A stretch of DNA of 64,000 nt from Bimastos eiseni (Eukaryota; Annelida; Clitellata; Crassiclitellata; Lumbricidae), in contig OY365811.1 in NCBI GenBank assembly GCA_959347315.1, positions 41,266,129-41,330,128 on the forward strand, given 5' to 3'. The position numbers and the translations under genes are program-made. Below the pieces are notes generated by a model. That model was not told the DNA's origin, ran no database searches, and saw nothing but the letters and a program-made list of their open reading frames with translations. How positions within the stretch are numbered: position 1 is the first letter of the stretch; the number at the start of each line of letters is the position of its first letter. This document shows positions 1 to 10,400 of this stretch, one piece after another.

Positions 1-18
1 TTATTATTATTATATTAC

Positions 19-58
<40 letters not shown>

Positions 59-181
59 ATTATTATTATTATTATTTTTACTATTATTACTATCATCATC
101 ATCATCATCATCGTCATCATCATCATCATCATCGTCACGATCAGTTTCATTATCATAATCATAATCATTATCATTGTTACC

Positions 182-279
<98 letters not shown>

Positions 280-290
280 TGTTATCATAA
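1..290. repeat. ATT/ATC trinucleotide microsatellite
   Basis: Nearly pure trinucleotide repeat, first ATT units and then ATC units, with a short interrupted stretch at about 80-185. Open frames through it are low-complexity runs of Met and Ile and are not genes. Confidence 0.95.
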
Positions 291-620
291 TAATGCCATA
301 AATTATATTTCAGGAGCTAAAAGCCGGCCCAACGAGACAAATGGTAGATTAGCGATACACTGAACCAGTCGTTCTCCGTGCGACAAATCAGTCTGCCGTC
401 TAGACGATTTCCAATAGAGTTACGATCTGATTTCACACATGGATGAACCATACACACGCCTAAATTGATCCGCATTAGCGATCAAGCGTGCAGCCAAGTC
501 TCAAGTATTTACAAGGCGCTCTAGGGACAATACTCTTAAACTGAGTTGTATTGACTTCGTCCCACAGAAATAACATGTAGACTTGCAGAGGAGGCGAAAT
601 GCGTAAGTAATTTAAGTTTA

Positions 621-715
621 GCGACACTATATGATAACAAAGATCGTTAGCGTCGCCCTCCTTCTTTACTCCTTTAGCCAGGCTTGGGACTGGCACTGCC
701 AGAGTGCGAACAGTG
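621..715 (-). repeat. short interspersed repeat, family R85, copy 1
   Basis: Copy of an approximately 85-bp repeat seen at least eight times in this window in both orientations. The recognisable core, read on the sense strand, is CCAGTCCCAAGCCTGGAT followed by a GAAGGAGGAGGGCGATGCTA-like block. Other copies lie near 3301, 15088, 16803, 16929, 37231, 53944 and 55276. I do not recognise the family; it could be a MITE or a SINE tail. Confidence 0.7.
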
Positions 716-1189
716 GAGGAGTTCAAGATCAACATTAGACTGTCGTTGTGGTTATTTTTACTTGAAAACTTAGCGACTTAAGAACGGTGTCGTTTTCTAA
801 ATGTCTTGGTTTGTACTGGCAAAAAAGGCAGGTAAGGACGGGGAAGTAATAGAAACATATCTGTAGAGGTAGAGAATATAGGAAAGTGCTGCTGCTTGGG
901 AAGTTTGATCAGAAGTTAAACCAGGTGCAGCACAGAGATGTTGAGAAAAATTGCCATAGTAAAAAGAAAGGAAACGATAGTCAGAGGAAAACTTAATAAG
1001 AACTTGAAGAGAAGAATTATTGTCAAATTCTTGATGTGGAGTGTGGAATAATACGAAACAAAACGTGGGCGATGAGGAGGATGATCTGGATGGAGGCTTT
1101 TGAGATGTGGATATGGTGAAAAATGTAGAGAGTAAGCTATAGCCAAAAACACAGGACACATGAGGAGATAGTAGGCCTACATAATTATG

Positions 1190-1445
1190 GTGGAAGGAAA
1201 TAGGTTCCTAATAGAAACAGTAAGAAGACGACAAAAGAAATTGGCGGGAAGCATCTTGAGGAGTAATTCTCTTTATATACTGAGAGCACAAATGGCGGGA
1301 AGATTAGAAGAAAAAAGAAGAAGAGGAAGACCCCGAGTGATGCTCCTGGACTGAATGATGAAAGACAATTAGAGCAAGTTGGAGGAGGAAGCAAGACAGA
1401 GTGCTAGTTGGCTTCGTTGGAAGTTCAAATATCCCTCAGGGCTGA
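1190..1445 (+). mobile_element. decayed 3' end of a non-LTR retrotransposon
   Basis: Translating + strand gives a degenerate stretch with the words SLYILRAQMAGRLEEKRRRG and RPRVMLLD, then in-frame stops, then QSASWLRWKF. This resembles the C-terminal tail of RTE/Jockey-type reverse transcriptases (a basic GKRxRGRPR segment before a conserved Trp-rich end). Only the tail is present and it carries stops, so it is a dead fragment. The exact clade is not determined. Confidence 0.5.
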
Positions 1446-1480
1446 GAACCTAGAGAAGAAGAAGAAAAAGAAGAAAACAC

Positions 1481-1483
<3 letters not shown>

Positions 1484-1516
<33 letters not shown>
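1484..1516. repeat. AT dinucleotide microsatellite
   Basis: Uninterrupted AT run. A second one lies at about 1786-1832. The stretch between holds nothing I recognise. Confidence 0.9.
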
Positions 1517-1518
<2 letters not shown>

Positions 1519-1785
1519 TAACTCTGTGACAGTAATGACAGTCAAACAACCGTAGTCTACTGATCAGAAGTGGATGTTACACAGGATGTTACACAATTAA
1601 ATTCTGCGAATAGTATGAACCACCTAGGGACACATGAGACAGCCAACCTTGGAGATTAGTAGTACATCTGAGAATATATAAATATATAAATATATATATA
1701 TATGAGTATTTATATTATTTTCGTGCAATATGTTTGTTTAGGCTAATGAGAATATACTATTGGAAAGTATGAACTCTGATGAACG

Positions 1786-1832
<47 letters not shown>
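1786..1832. repeat. AT dinucleotide microsatellite
   Basis: Uninterrupted AT run of more than 40 bases. Confidence 0.9.
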
Positions 1833-1838
<6 letters not shown>

Positions 1839-2442
1839 ATGAATTCATGCTACATTATGTAAACCAAGCCTAGGGATGTCTACATCCGCCAAGAATAATT
1901 TTTTCCGACGATTCTGATTGTAAACACACGTCTCGAATATCTGTCTTATTACGCAGTCACGTTGGGAATAAATGAAAGCTGGAATTGATATACTGGAAAC
2001 AGGGATGCTCCAGGGAGCCATGCAGAGAGGATCCGTGGCGGGGGTTGAAAGGGTTGGCAACGGTATACATAGAAAACCGGTGTCGAATTCACTATTGATG
2101 CAGTTATTGTTTGTGTCTAATGACGTCTTTTGACTGTCGTCGACTCGTCGCCACTTCTTTCTCAAGCTTGGCACTGGCATTACCAAAGTTCTAAGGATCT
2201 ACCTCACCTTGTTTGCATCATATTAGCAGGTGAGACCAAGCATTCGTTTTATAATAGGCCTAATTGCCACGTGCTATGGTACAAGTATTGATAACTATGA
2301 CTGATACTGTCTGCTAGGACAAGGTGGTCCTAGGTCAGCCACGTGATCGCAAAATATTCACGTATAGCGCAGTATAAGCAAATGCATTCTCTAATACGGT
2401 GGGGAAAGTCAAATCGAGACTTTACTTTAATAGTTGGTCAGA

Positions 2443-2477
2443 CGTGCGTCAGGTATGACGCACGACACATGACGTCA
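2443..2477. promoter_or_regulatory. palindromic TGACG cluster with a CRE
   Basis: A 9-bp perfect inverted repeat, CGTGCGTCA and TGACGCACG, spaced by four bases (2443-2464), followed by a perfect CRE palindrome TGACGTCA at 2470-2477. CREs are bound by CREB/ATF bZIP proteins. No gene was identified close by, so a regulatory role is inference only. Confidence 0.35.
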
Positions 2478-3155
2478 CCTGAGGTAATGATATCCTCAAC
2501 GACTCAATTAAATTTTATCCCCTTTGGCGAATTTAAGAGCAGATGAATGTCGAATGTATCTTTAAATTCTGCCTGATTCGTTCTCCAAAGGAGAGTTTTA
2601 TCTCTCTCAGTCTCATCGTTCTGTTCAGCCATCCAATAAGCAGCAAGATTATCGCTCAACTTCTGAAAACAACTTTTGCGGCCCTCGGTTTCCTGCAAAT
2701 GGCCGTCTTCACGGCTGGCCGCCATTAGAATGGGACTACTTCTTAACGACCGCCGACCGAAATCTTCTGACGGCTCAAAAAGGTCGCTGTAAGGCGCTTA
2801 CGTTACCAGATCGTCTTTCGTATAAGCATCTAACGAGGCAGAAAAATATTTCGTGTGCCCGGGGGACAACGATAAGTGCACTTAAACGATGATTGGGCGA
2901 TGACCAGAGGTCTGGTCACCCGCGGATTAATACGGTTTACTGCGTATGATAGATCTCCATAATCGCCGGAAAGGTTACCTGCTACCGGCGAACGCTGAAC
3001 TGCCTGACACTTCTATTTGATGTCTACTAGGAACTAGGCGATAGAATGTGAACCCCAGGTTCTTTATTATCTTGTCTTGTTTTTGGATTCTAATGGGTTG
3101 GGTGGAGTCTTGTGGACTTCACAACCAAGTAACGTCACCTAGGATGACACGACGA

Positions 3156-3258
3156 TGACGTCAGTGTGAAAATCCTTGCGGACGGATTTTGGTACCTTCT
3201 ATTTTAATTGTAGGCTAAGTAGAATGCACGTCAGATATGACGTGCGTCACGTGACGCA
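3156..3258. promoter_or_regulatory. second palindromic TGACG cluster
   Basis: Contains TGACGTCA near 3156, an inverted repeat GCACGTCA/TGACGTGC with a four-base GATA spacer at 3226-3245, and an overlapping 16-bp perfect palindrome TGCGTCACGTGACGCA at 3243-3258. The architecture mirrors the cluster at 2443. The two may be ends of one decayed element or paired bZIP/E-box sites. Confidence 0.35.
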
Positions 3259-3300
3259 TAAATAATAACATAATTTTATATCTCAAACGTCGCCACTGCC

Positions 3301-3390
3301 AGCACTCAGGCAGTGCTAGTCCCAAACCTGTATAGAGGAGGAGGGCTACGCTAATGATCTTTATTATAAATCCCACGGTGTCGGTAAACT
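3301..3390 (+). repeat. short interspersed repeat, family R85, copy 2
   Basis: Same core as at 621-715, here in + orientation, immediately upstream of the 14-bp tandem repeat. Confidence 0.65.
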
Positions 3391-3415
3391 ACAACTGCAG
3401 CTGCGATCTACGGAC

Positions 3416-3516
3416 TATGAGTATAACTGTATGACTACGACTGTATGACTATGACTGTATGACTATGACTGTATGACTATGACTGTATGACTATGACTGT
3501 ATGACTATATGACTAT
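3416..3516. repeat. 14-bp tandem repeat
   Basis: About six copies of the unit GACTGTATGACTAT in head-to-tail order, degenerating at both ends. Confidence 0.95.
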
Positions 3517-4870
3517 GTTCCTAGAATTGATTAGGCCTACTCTTCGTTTCTCCATACTCACCCAGAATGGAATGCTCTTCAATTGAGTAACACTATTTGA
3601 CCTATTAATCAATACTATTGGGTAATATTAATTCCTCTCACGCCGTTGATTAATGAGCGATGCATCAAGTAATAGTAGACCAGTGACAAGTCGTAAGTAA
3701 GTAAATCAGACCAACATCCGAAAGATCGGTCCGCTTAGATAAAGGGCGATGCAGTCTCTGTGGCCACGCAGTTCAATTAATCTTGTTATTATTCTCAATA
3801 TTCTGACGCTGAAGAATTTGCATGCAAGTAAGAACGTGACCGGGTGCCTTCTCTTGCGCTTGGCTAATTGACTAATTAAATCCTGCTTTTATCGTCCATC
3901 TATTCATGAGACTTGCTTCTTAAAATACCACCTTCACGGTTCATCACTGGTCGTCTAGCAATTTTGGCGACTGATCTTCTCGATTTTGACCTTATTTTAG
4001 ATTGGTTTTAACTAGCCATTGTCTGATACCTGAAGAATAAGACACCATGGCGATAGGGCCTACATGTAACTAATTATCCTATCAAATAATATTTTATGCG
4101 ATGTTTGTAAATGGAGCGCTCAAACCATTACAACGCAATACGTTATGAGCTTGTTCTTATAGATGAAATGGAAAAAATTCATTCCTAGGACAAGATTATC
4201 ACATAATTAGGCTTACTTTAATTGCTACTTGGCGTCATTCGGTTGAGATTATAGGAGACTGCAGAGCGTTGGACACGAATGTTTCATTAGAGATTTCAAC
4301 AGTAGCCTAGCCAGAAGGCGTACAGACCTTTTCGGCGTATCGAGCCAATATCGTATCTGAGAAATTATATAGCGCTTGTTGCAGTGCTAGCTTTGCAGGG
4401 TCGCTCTCAGCCATGTTTGGCTGATAACCAGCTCGATCAAGACAGTGTATTCTGGGCCACAATTTTCTTTTCCGTGATTGCTTTATCTATATCCTGCTTT
4501 AGCGCGTGCGTTGCTCCCTATAGCCTTCAGGCAATCCGTATTCACGTTTGCAAATCAATATTATCACGGTGTAGACCCATGTGGAAAGCAGGCCAATTGA
4601 AACTGGTTACGCTGGTTCCATGCTTCAATTCAATCATCTGTTGAAATTGACCAACGCATCCGATGTGTGTTTGGATTGGCCTTTGCAAAAATGTGTTATT
4701 GTTGCGGATCGCAATATATCGGTCTGTGTATACATGCAATATGGGCTATCTATTGAGGCGATAGCCAAGTAGATATGATCAGAAGTTACAATGGACTAGT
4801 GTCTTAGCCCTTATGATCTGTAGGCAATAGTGGTCTAGTGGCCTTAATGAAATACTGTTTTTATACTTTT
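3517..4870. other. intergenic, no gene seen
   Basis: Small open frames occur (for example + 4384-4644), but none shows a domain, signal or composition that supports coding. No RNA gene or clear repeat recognised. Confidence 0.5.
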
Positions 4871-4871
4871 G

Positions 4872-4956
4872 AATGAATGAATTAACGAATGGATGAATGA
4901 ATGAATGAATGAATGAATGAATGAATGAATGAATTAACGTACGAATGAATGAATGA
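4872..4956. repeat. GAAT tetranucleotide microsatellite
   Basis: Run of GAAT units with a few interruptions. It is followed at 5034-5066 by a GGA trinucleotide run. Confidence 0.9.
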
Positions 4957-5064
4957 CTAAGCATCAATCGATGGCATTTCACAATTTCGAGTGAATTACT
5001 TGTTCAAATTTCCTTATAAAGTAATCTGCTCAGAGGAGGAGGAGAAGGAGGAGGAGGAGGAGGA

Positions 5065-5122
5065 GGTTCGAACATGTACCCACCGCGTCGAAAACCGAGC
5101 GCTCTAGCGAACCGGCTTCCGT
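5065..5122 (-). mobile_element. tRNA-like SINE head, remnant
   Basis: Read on the minus strand there is an A-box-like CTAGAGCGCTCGG and, about 35 bases on, a B-box-like GTTCGAACC, with tRNA-like text between. Spacing and sequence fit a tRNA-derived promoter. The arms do not pair well enough for a functional tRNA, so a SINE remnant is more likely. Confidence 0.4.
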
Positions 5123-5129
5123 GTTCCAA

Positions 5130-7420
5130 CGCTGTGTGCACGAATAACCGAGTTAGTCACATTACAAAATAAAGAAACAACGGCTAGGTACACTTAACCT
5201 TTTGCTTAACCCACCTTTGCACCGTGGATATACATGTGCGTCATCTTAGAATACTTTCCATATTTATCTGGATTGTTGAGCTGGAGTTTACTATCTATAA
5301 TAGGCCAACGAAAAGTAACAGTAGTTATTAGTGGGGTGAGCCGTCTACGAACATCGCCAAGACATTTTTGCAGTGTTACTGCTTTTCCTGTATTGCCAGA
5401 TGATAATTAAACAGTCATATTTGATTATTACTTCCTGAACGGAAATAATTTGCTAGGTGTGTGATGCTCTTGCTCTACAGATGGTCACCCAGATTGTGAG
5501 TGTCCGAGTGAGACCGTTGTATTATTATAATTATTTACTTACGCGCCTCATTTTTATATTGGAATTAGCGCAGCTTTAATTCAGAGACTGTAGACCCGCA
5601 CTCTCCCGCAGTAATTTCAAGTAACCAGTAAAGCATTGACTGTAGCAATGTAGTATGAAGAGTCAGTCTAGTTGTTAGATACAATTCGGATAGAGTCTGA
5701 CAGTCTAAGTTAATGTTTCCTCTGTTGCTAATTGGTGCATTCTGCTTAGCTTTTGAACTCGAGCTATAGAATTTGGAGTTTACCATCGCATCTAATAGTC
5801 GTACTATTCTAAATATTTGTTGCGCTGGTAATGGTTAATGGCAAGGATATTGCTATTCATTGTGCTTGTATAATGCTATAATAGACTATGGAGGCTGTAA
5901 TAAAATTTAACAATCAAGAGTCACGTGGCACACAGGGTCAGGTGAGTAAGAAGCATGTTACTATTTTGTCGATTCACAAGTTGAAGTTGGAACTATATAT
6001 ACGGGTGCGCGCATCACGCCTCGCTATGACGTCAAAGCTGGTTTTGCAACTTTTGCTTCTGTAGGCGTCTAGTCAAAATTATATATCGACGTCTTTGATC
6101 TGGAACACTATTAGTTTTTTTATTACATCATCTATACATTTGGGCCTAACTATTTTACTCAGCCTCGTGTTTAAATTCAAGTTATAACCCCACACTGTTC
6201 TACCTTTATGTGATTCAGAGTGCATACTTTATGGGCCTCACTTCTCTGCGCTCGAGCTTAAGATTAAAAAAATCGGTACTTTGGAAGCGTCCTGTCTAGG
6301 CAAATATGTGAAGATCTATGAATTAAAATAGATTTAGTACACAACATAGACATGGTACTCAACGCATACATATTATATCTATGGCATACAACAACAGACT
6401 GATTGCCATATGATGTCGGAAAACCCTGAAATAAAATTACTGCCCTAAATAATATATAGGTCTAAGTTTCTGTTCGGTGTTTGGGCGAGGTCTTGCTAGT
6501 AGTGGGGTTAAGTTTAGTATTTATGTCAGTTATGGTCTAGTAGGTAAATATTGATCTGGAATCGGCGTGGTGGACGTTAATGCGGGTTAAAAGGTAATGT
6601 GGATGCTTAAGATGTTTGAAAAAAAATGGTAAATATAAACGTGGGACAGAAAACTATTTCATGTGACATCAAAGAAGCTGTAGAGATACGTGTAAGCTTA
6701 TGTCATGGTTCGCTGCATGTCTGTGTAGATTTCATTGCCCACCTCTCTGATTTTATCTATATGCAGTCGTGGGTGTTGCGGTTTTTTATATTTTATATCT
6801 GTCACTATGCTGTCCATTTTTCTTGCCTTTGACTGTTTGATTTATTCTCTTGTGTGCGTCAGAACTTTGACCTTTCACCTTTTTGTGGGCGCTCGTCAGA
6901 TGCGATAAGATTTCGCCATAAATTTATCTAACGCCAGATTTCTTCATTAAGGTGATTACTCGGTCATTGCTAAGTACTTTTTTTGTGGCAGACTGGAATC
7001 GGCGCACTGCTTTTATTATTTGATTTATGAGGAGTATTTATATAGAACCATACTTGCCTGTAAAGCAGAGTTGTGTAAACAAATGCTTGCTTTACCTGTT
7101 TATAGATGTGTTTGTCTGTGTGTGACTTCCTTGTTTGCTTTCCTGTTTGACTGTCTCTCACCTCATTTCTGCAGCAGCATTTCAAAGTTAAATGGCTTGA
7201 TTTGATCCTTGCAGCATTGAATTGCATTTTAACATGTGCCAAGATTGTTTTTAATATCCATACTGGTATGAATATTCAGCCGTGAGGATGTCAAAAGCTT
7301 TGCTTAAATTTTGCCAGTCGTGACTTGGACCTGGGTCAAATGATTGCTTTTCAGGGTAATTGTTTTATTTTGCTAGGTATTTGGGTTGATTGAATATTTC
7401 GAAGAGGTTTACTGTATGAA
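5130..7420. other. intergenic, upstream of the SEC14-like gene
   Basis: No coding exon recognised. A full CRE palindrome TGACGTCA lies at 6027-6034. The promoter and any 5' non-coding exon of the gene starting at 7421 are expected here, but I cannot place them. Confidence 0.4.
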
Positions 7421-10400
7421 ATGACTTCATTGAGCGAATCTCAGAAAGAGAAACTGAAGCAGGTTTGTTAGCCAGTACTAATTTTTTCAACAATGTATAA
7501 TTTAAATGCTGGAACACTGAATTCATATATGTTGAATTTTCCAATTATAACTAATACTCAATTGCACATCAAATTTGGTTTATAGAGCATCTTTAAATAA
7601 TTCTTTGCATAAATTTGGTCTAATTGAAATTCTGAAACATTGTAGGATATGCAGTACTGCACTGTTAACAGTTAATTTCTCTTTGGTTAAACTTGTTTAT
7701 TCTGTGATTAGTTTAGGAAGAACGTCAGCAATGTACTGCAAGAGGATCATAATGATTCGTACCTGCTTCGATGGTTAAGAGGTATATTTCTTTGGTAAAT
7801 CCTTAGTAACTTTTAGTTACATTATTCTTGAACTGTCATTTATAATGCACCATTGCATCTAGACAAAATGAATCCTGCACATAGCGTATGACAGAAGAGT
7901 CCAGTCATAATAAGTCTTTAACAGATAAGTTTTAAGGTTTATTTTGAGGAGTGATGGTGTCGGTGATTTGCGAATGATGTCCAGCAGTTTATTTCATTCA
8001 GGTGGGCCAGCTAGTGCAAATGAACGGTTTCCAAATTATCTGACTGCTCGGGTTACAACAAAGTGAGCTTGAGATGAAGATCGTAGTTCTTGTCTGGATT
8101 GGATGATGAGCAAGGTGTAACAAGTGAGAAAATACTTAGACAGGAAATGAATTTATGTACTCGATTCATTAGAAAACAGATTGTGACTGGCCACCATCCT
8201 TCGTATACTTAGGCTGAGAAAATGGAGTCGCTAACAATTTGTACCAATGGCTGCCTTCTAAAATGACCCTTCATGTCAGTTCCTCTCTCACCTTCAATGT
8301 CTCTGTCTCTCTTGTCTTATTTCCTGTTCTTTCACCACACCTGTGAAGAACTGAATCACAGCTCTCTCCAATAAGCTTTGCCGCTTATGCCTGACCCTGA
8401 ACCTGTGCTGTACAAATTTTGTAGTTTACGATTTGATGGAGGAATGTTCTTGTAGTTGCTGATTCCAATCAGTTCTGTATGTTGCAGCAAGAAGCTTCGA
8501 CTTGGCACAATCGGAAAGTATGCTGAGAGATGTAAGTTTTTTACATACATACGCGTATAATACATGCATTCGTACACACATGCGTATGCACATACGGAAG
8601 CTTACGTATAAAACTCAGATGCATACATGCATACCATTCGTGCATACATGCAGACATGTACATCAATAGTTATACATACAATTGGATAATATATATACAT
8701 GCATGTCATAAATATTGATATGCACATATTTTTCAGCAGTTATGCATACACCTGGACATGCATATGTAAATGCATTTCATGAATATTCATATGCATATGT
8801 AAATGCATTTCATGAAAATTTATATGCACATGTAAATCAGATTGTGTTTGTTTTCTTGAAGCACCTGAAGTGGAGGGCGATTGTGAAGGCCGATGAGATT
8901 CTGACCAACTGGACCCCTCCTCCTGTCCTCCTCGCGTACTATCCGGGTGGTCACCATGGCTACGACAGAGTTGGCAGACCGATCTGGATCGAACCTGTGG
9001 GCAATGCCGACGTCAAGGGTAAGAAAAGGCTAAAGGCTAAAAAAAGTGTGGGGGTCACTCACATTTCACCTGTGGTTAAGGGTAGAAGTCTCCAAGTGTT
9101 CTGCGGAAAACTTTCAGTGAGAAGAAATGGAGGCTTTGTATAGCTTTATGAGAGACAATTTATATATTATTGTCATCGTTTTGTGTGCTTTTATTAATCG
9201 GTTTTAGGTACCAATTCTTGAGTATGCATACAATAAGAGGTTTACGCCTCTGTTTTTTATTTCATTCATCCACAATCCACGTCGCCATCACTTCCAAATC
9301 ATTAGTCCAACATCGTCATAATAAATACATTGCCTTTACCTTCAGTCTCATAACTTGCCAGCAGGAAGTTTTTAATCTATTCTAAGCCTAAGCATATTTA
9401 TGTATTTGTTCTCAAGAATTAGTACTTTCAATACAATGTTTTCGACTTTGGAAGGGGGTTCCACCAAAATAATTTATGATCAAAAGGGTTCCACGGCTGG
9501 AAAAGACTGTTAAGCGCTGGTCTATAAAGACATCGCTCCGTAGAACCTAGCGGTGTTGATGTGTTGGTTGTTTACGTAATTGTTTCAAAGGTGACATTTA
9601 AACTGAAAAACATATAAATGACACCTAATAGGAACTTATAGCAACTAAGTGTCTAACTGCTAACTAGGAATAAATTTACCATAAATAGATAAACACTGAA
9701 TAGTGTTCATTTTTCATTTGTAATTATTGGCAAATACATTTAATCACCTTGCCTTTGTCCATCGTCATACTGTTATCACATTGGGTGACACAGTTCTGTC
9801 ACACTCCTCTCTGTCTTGGGCATCCTCTCTGGCCTCTTCCCAGGTCATTCCTCCATCGCTGAGTTCCTTTGAGACTGTGTCCTTCCAAGTCTATCTTGGT
9901 CTTCCTCGTTTTCTTCTCCCTCCATTTGTGACCCAGTTATTTCCTAAATTGTTAGTTATTACAACTTTTTATTGTTATCCTTGGTTGCATTAGGTTAGGT
10001 TGGACTATAATTAGGTCAAAGATAAGATTGAAATAGGGATCTTTGGTTTCCCATAACTTTGCCTCTTGCGGTTTTTAAGAATCCTGGTTTTTATGCTGCG
10101 GTTGTCTTTTGTGAATTCTTTCCTTGCATTTTCTTAGGCATCATGGCATCTGCAAAGAAGAGCGATTTGATGAAGTTGAAGATCCGGCACTGTGAACTCA
10201 TCCAAAAAGCTATTCACGAACAGAACGCTAAGGCAAGTTCATGAATGAGGTATCCGAGAGATTGGGTGTGCCCTCTTTGACCAATTTTAAACTGTTGTCA
10301 ATCGATGCCATATGGTCATCATCATTGTCGTCATCATCACCATCATCATCATCATCAAGAGTTGCTGGAAATTTTGTTGGTAGTTTAGAATTTTCTGTTT

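Noticed and set aside
3416..3516. CRISPR-like array
   Set aside because: Contiguous 14-bp tandem repeat without spacers, in an animal genome.
5065..5122. A functional tRNA gene
   Set aside because: A- and B-box-like text is present, but acceptor-stem pairing is poor; a SINE remnant is more likely. The same applies to 32,265-32,352 and 62,338-62,425.
9727..9993. Plus-strand frame of 88 residues in a SEC14-like intron
   Set aside because: No domain recognised and no splice sites that would join it in frame; may be retroelement debris, but I could not support that.
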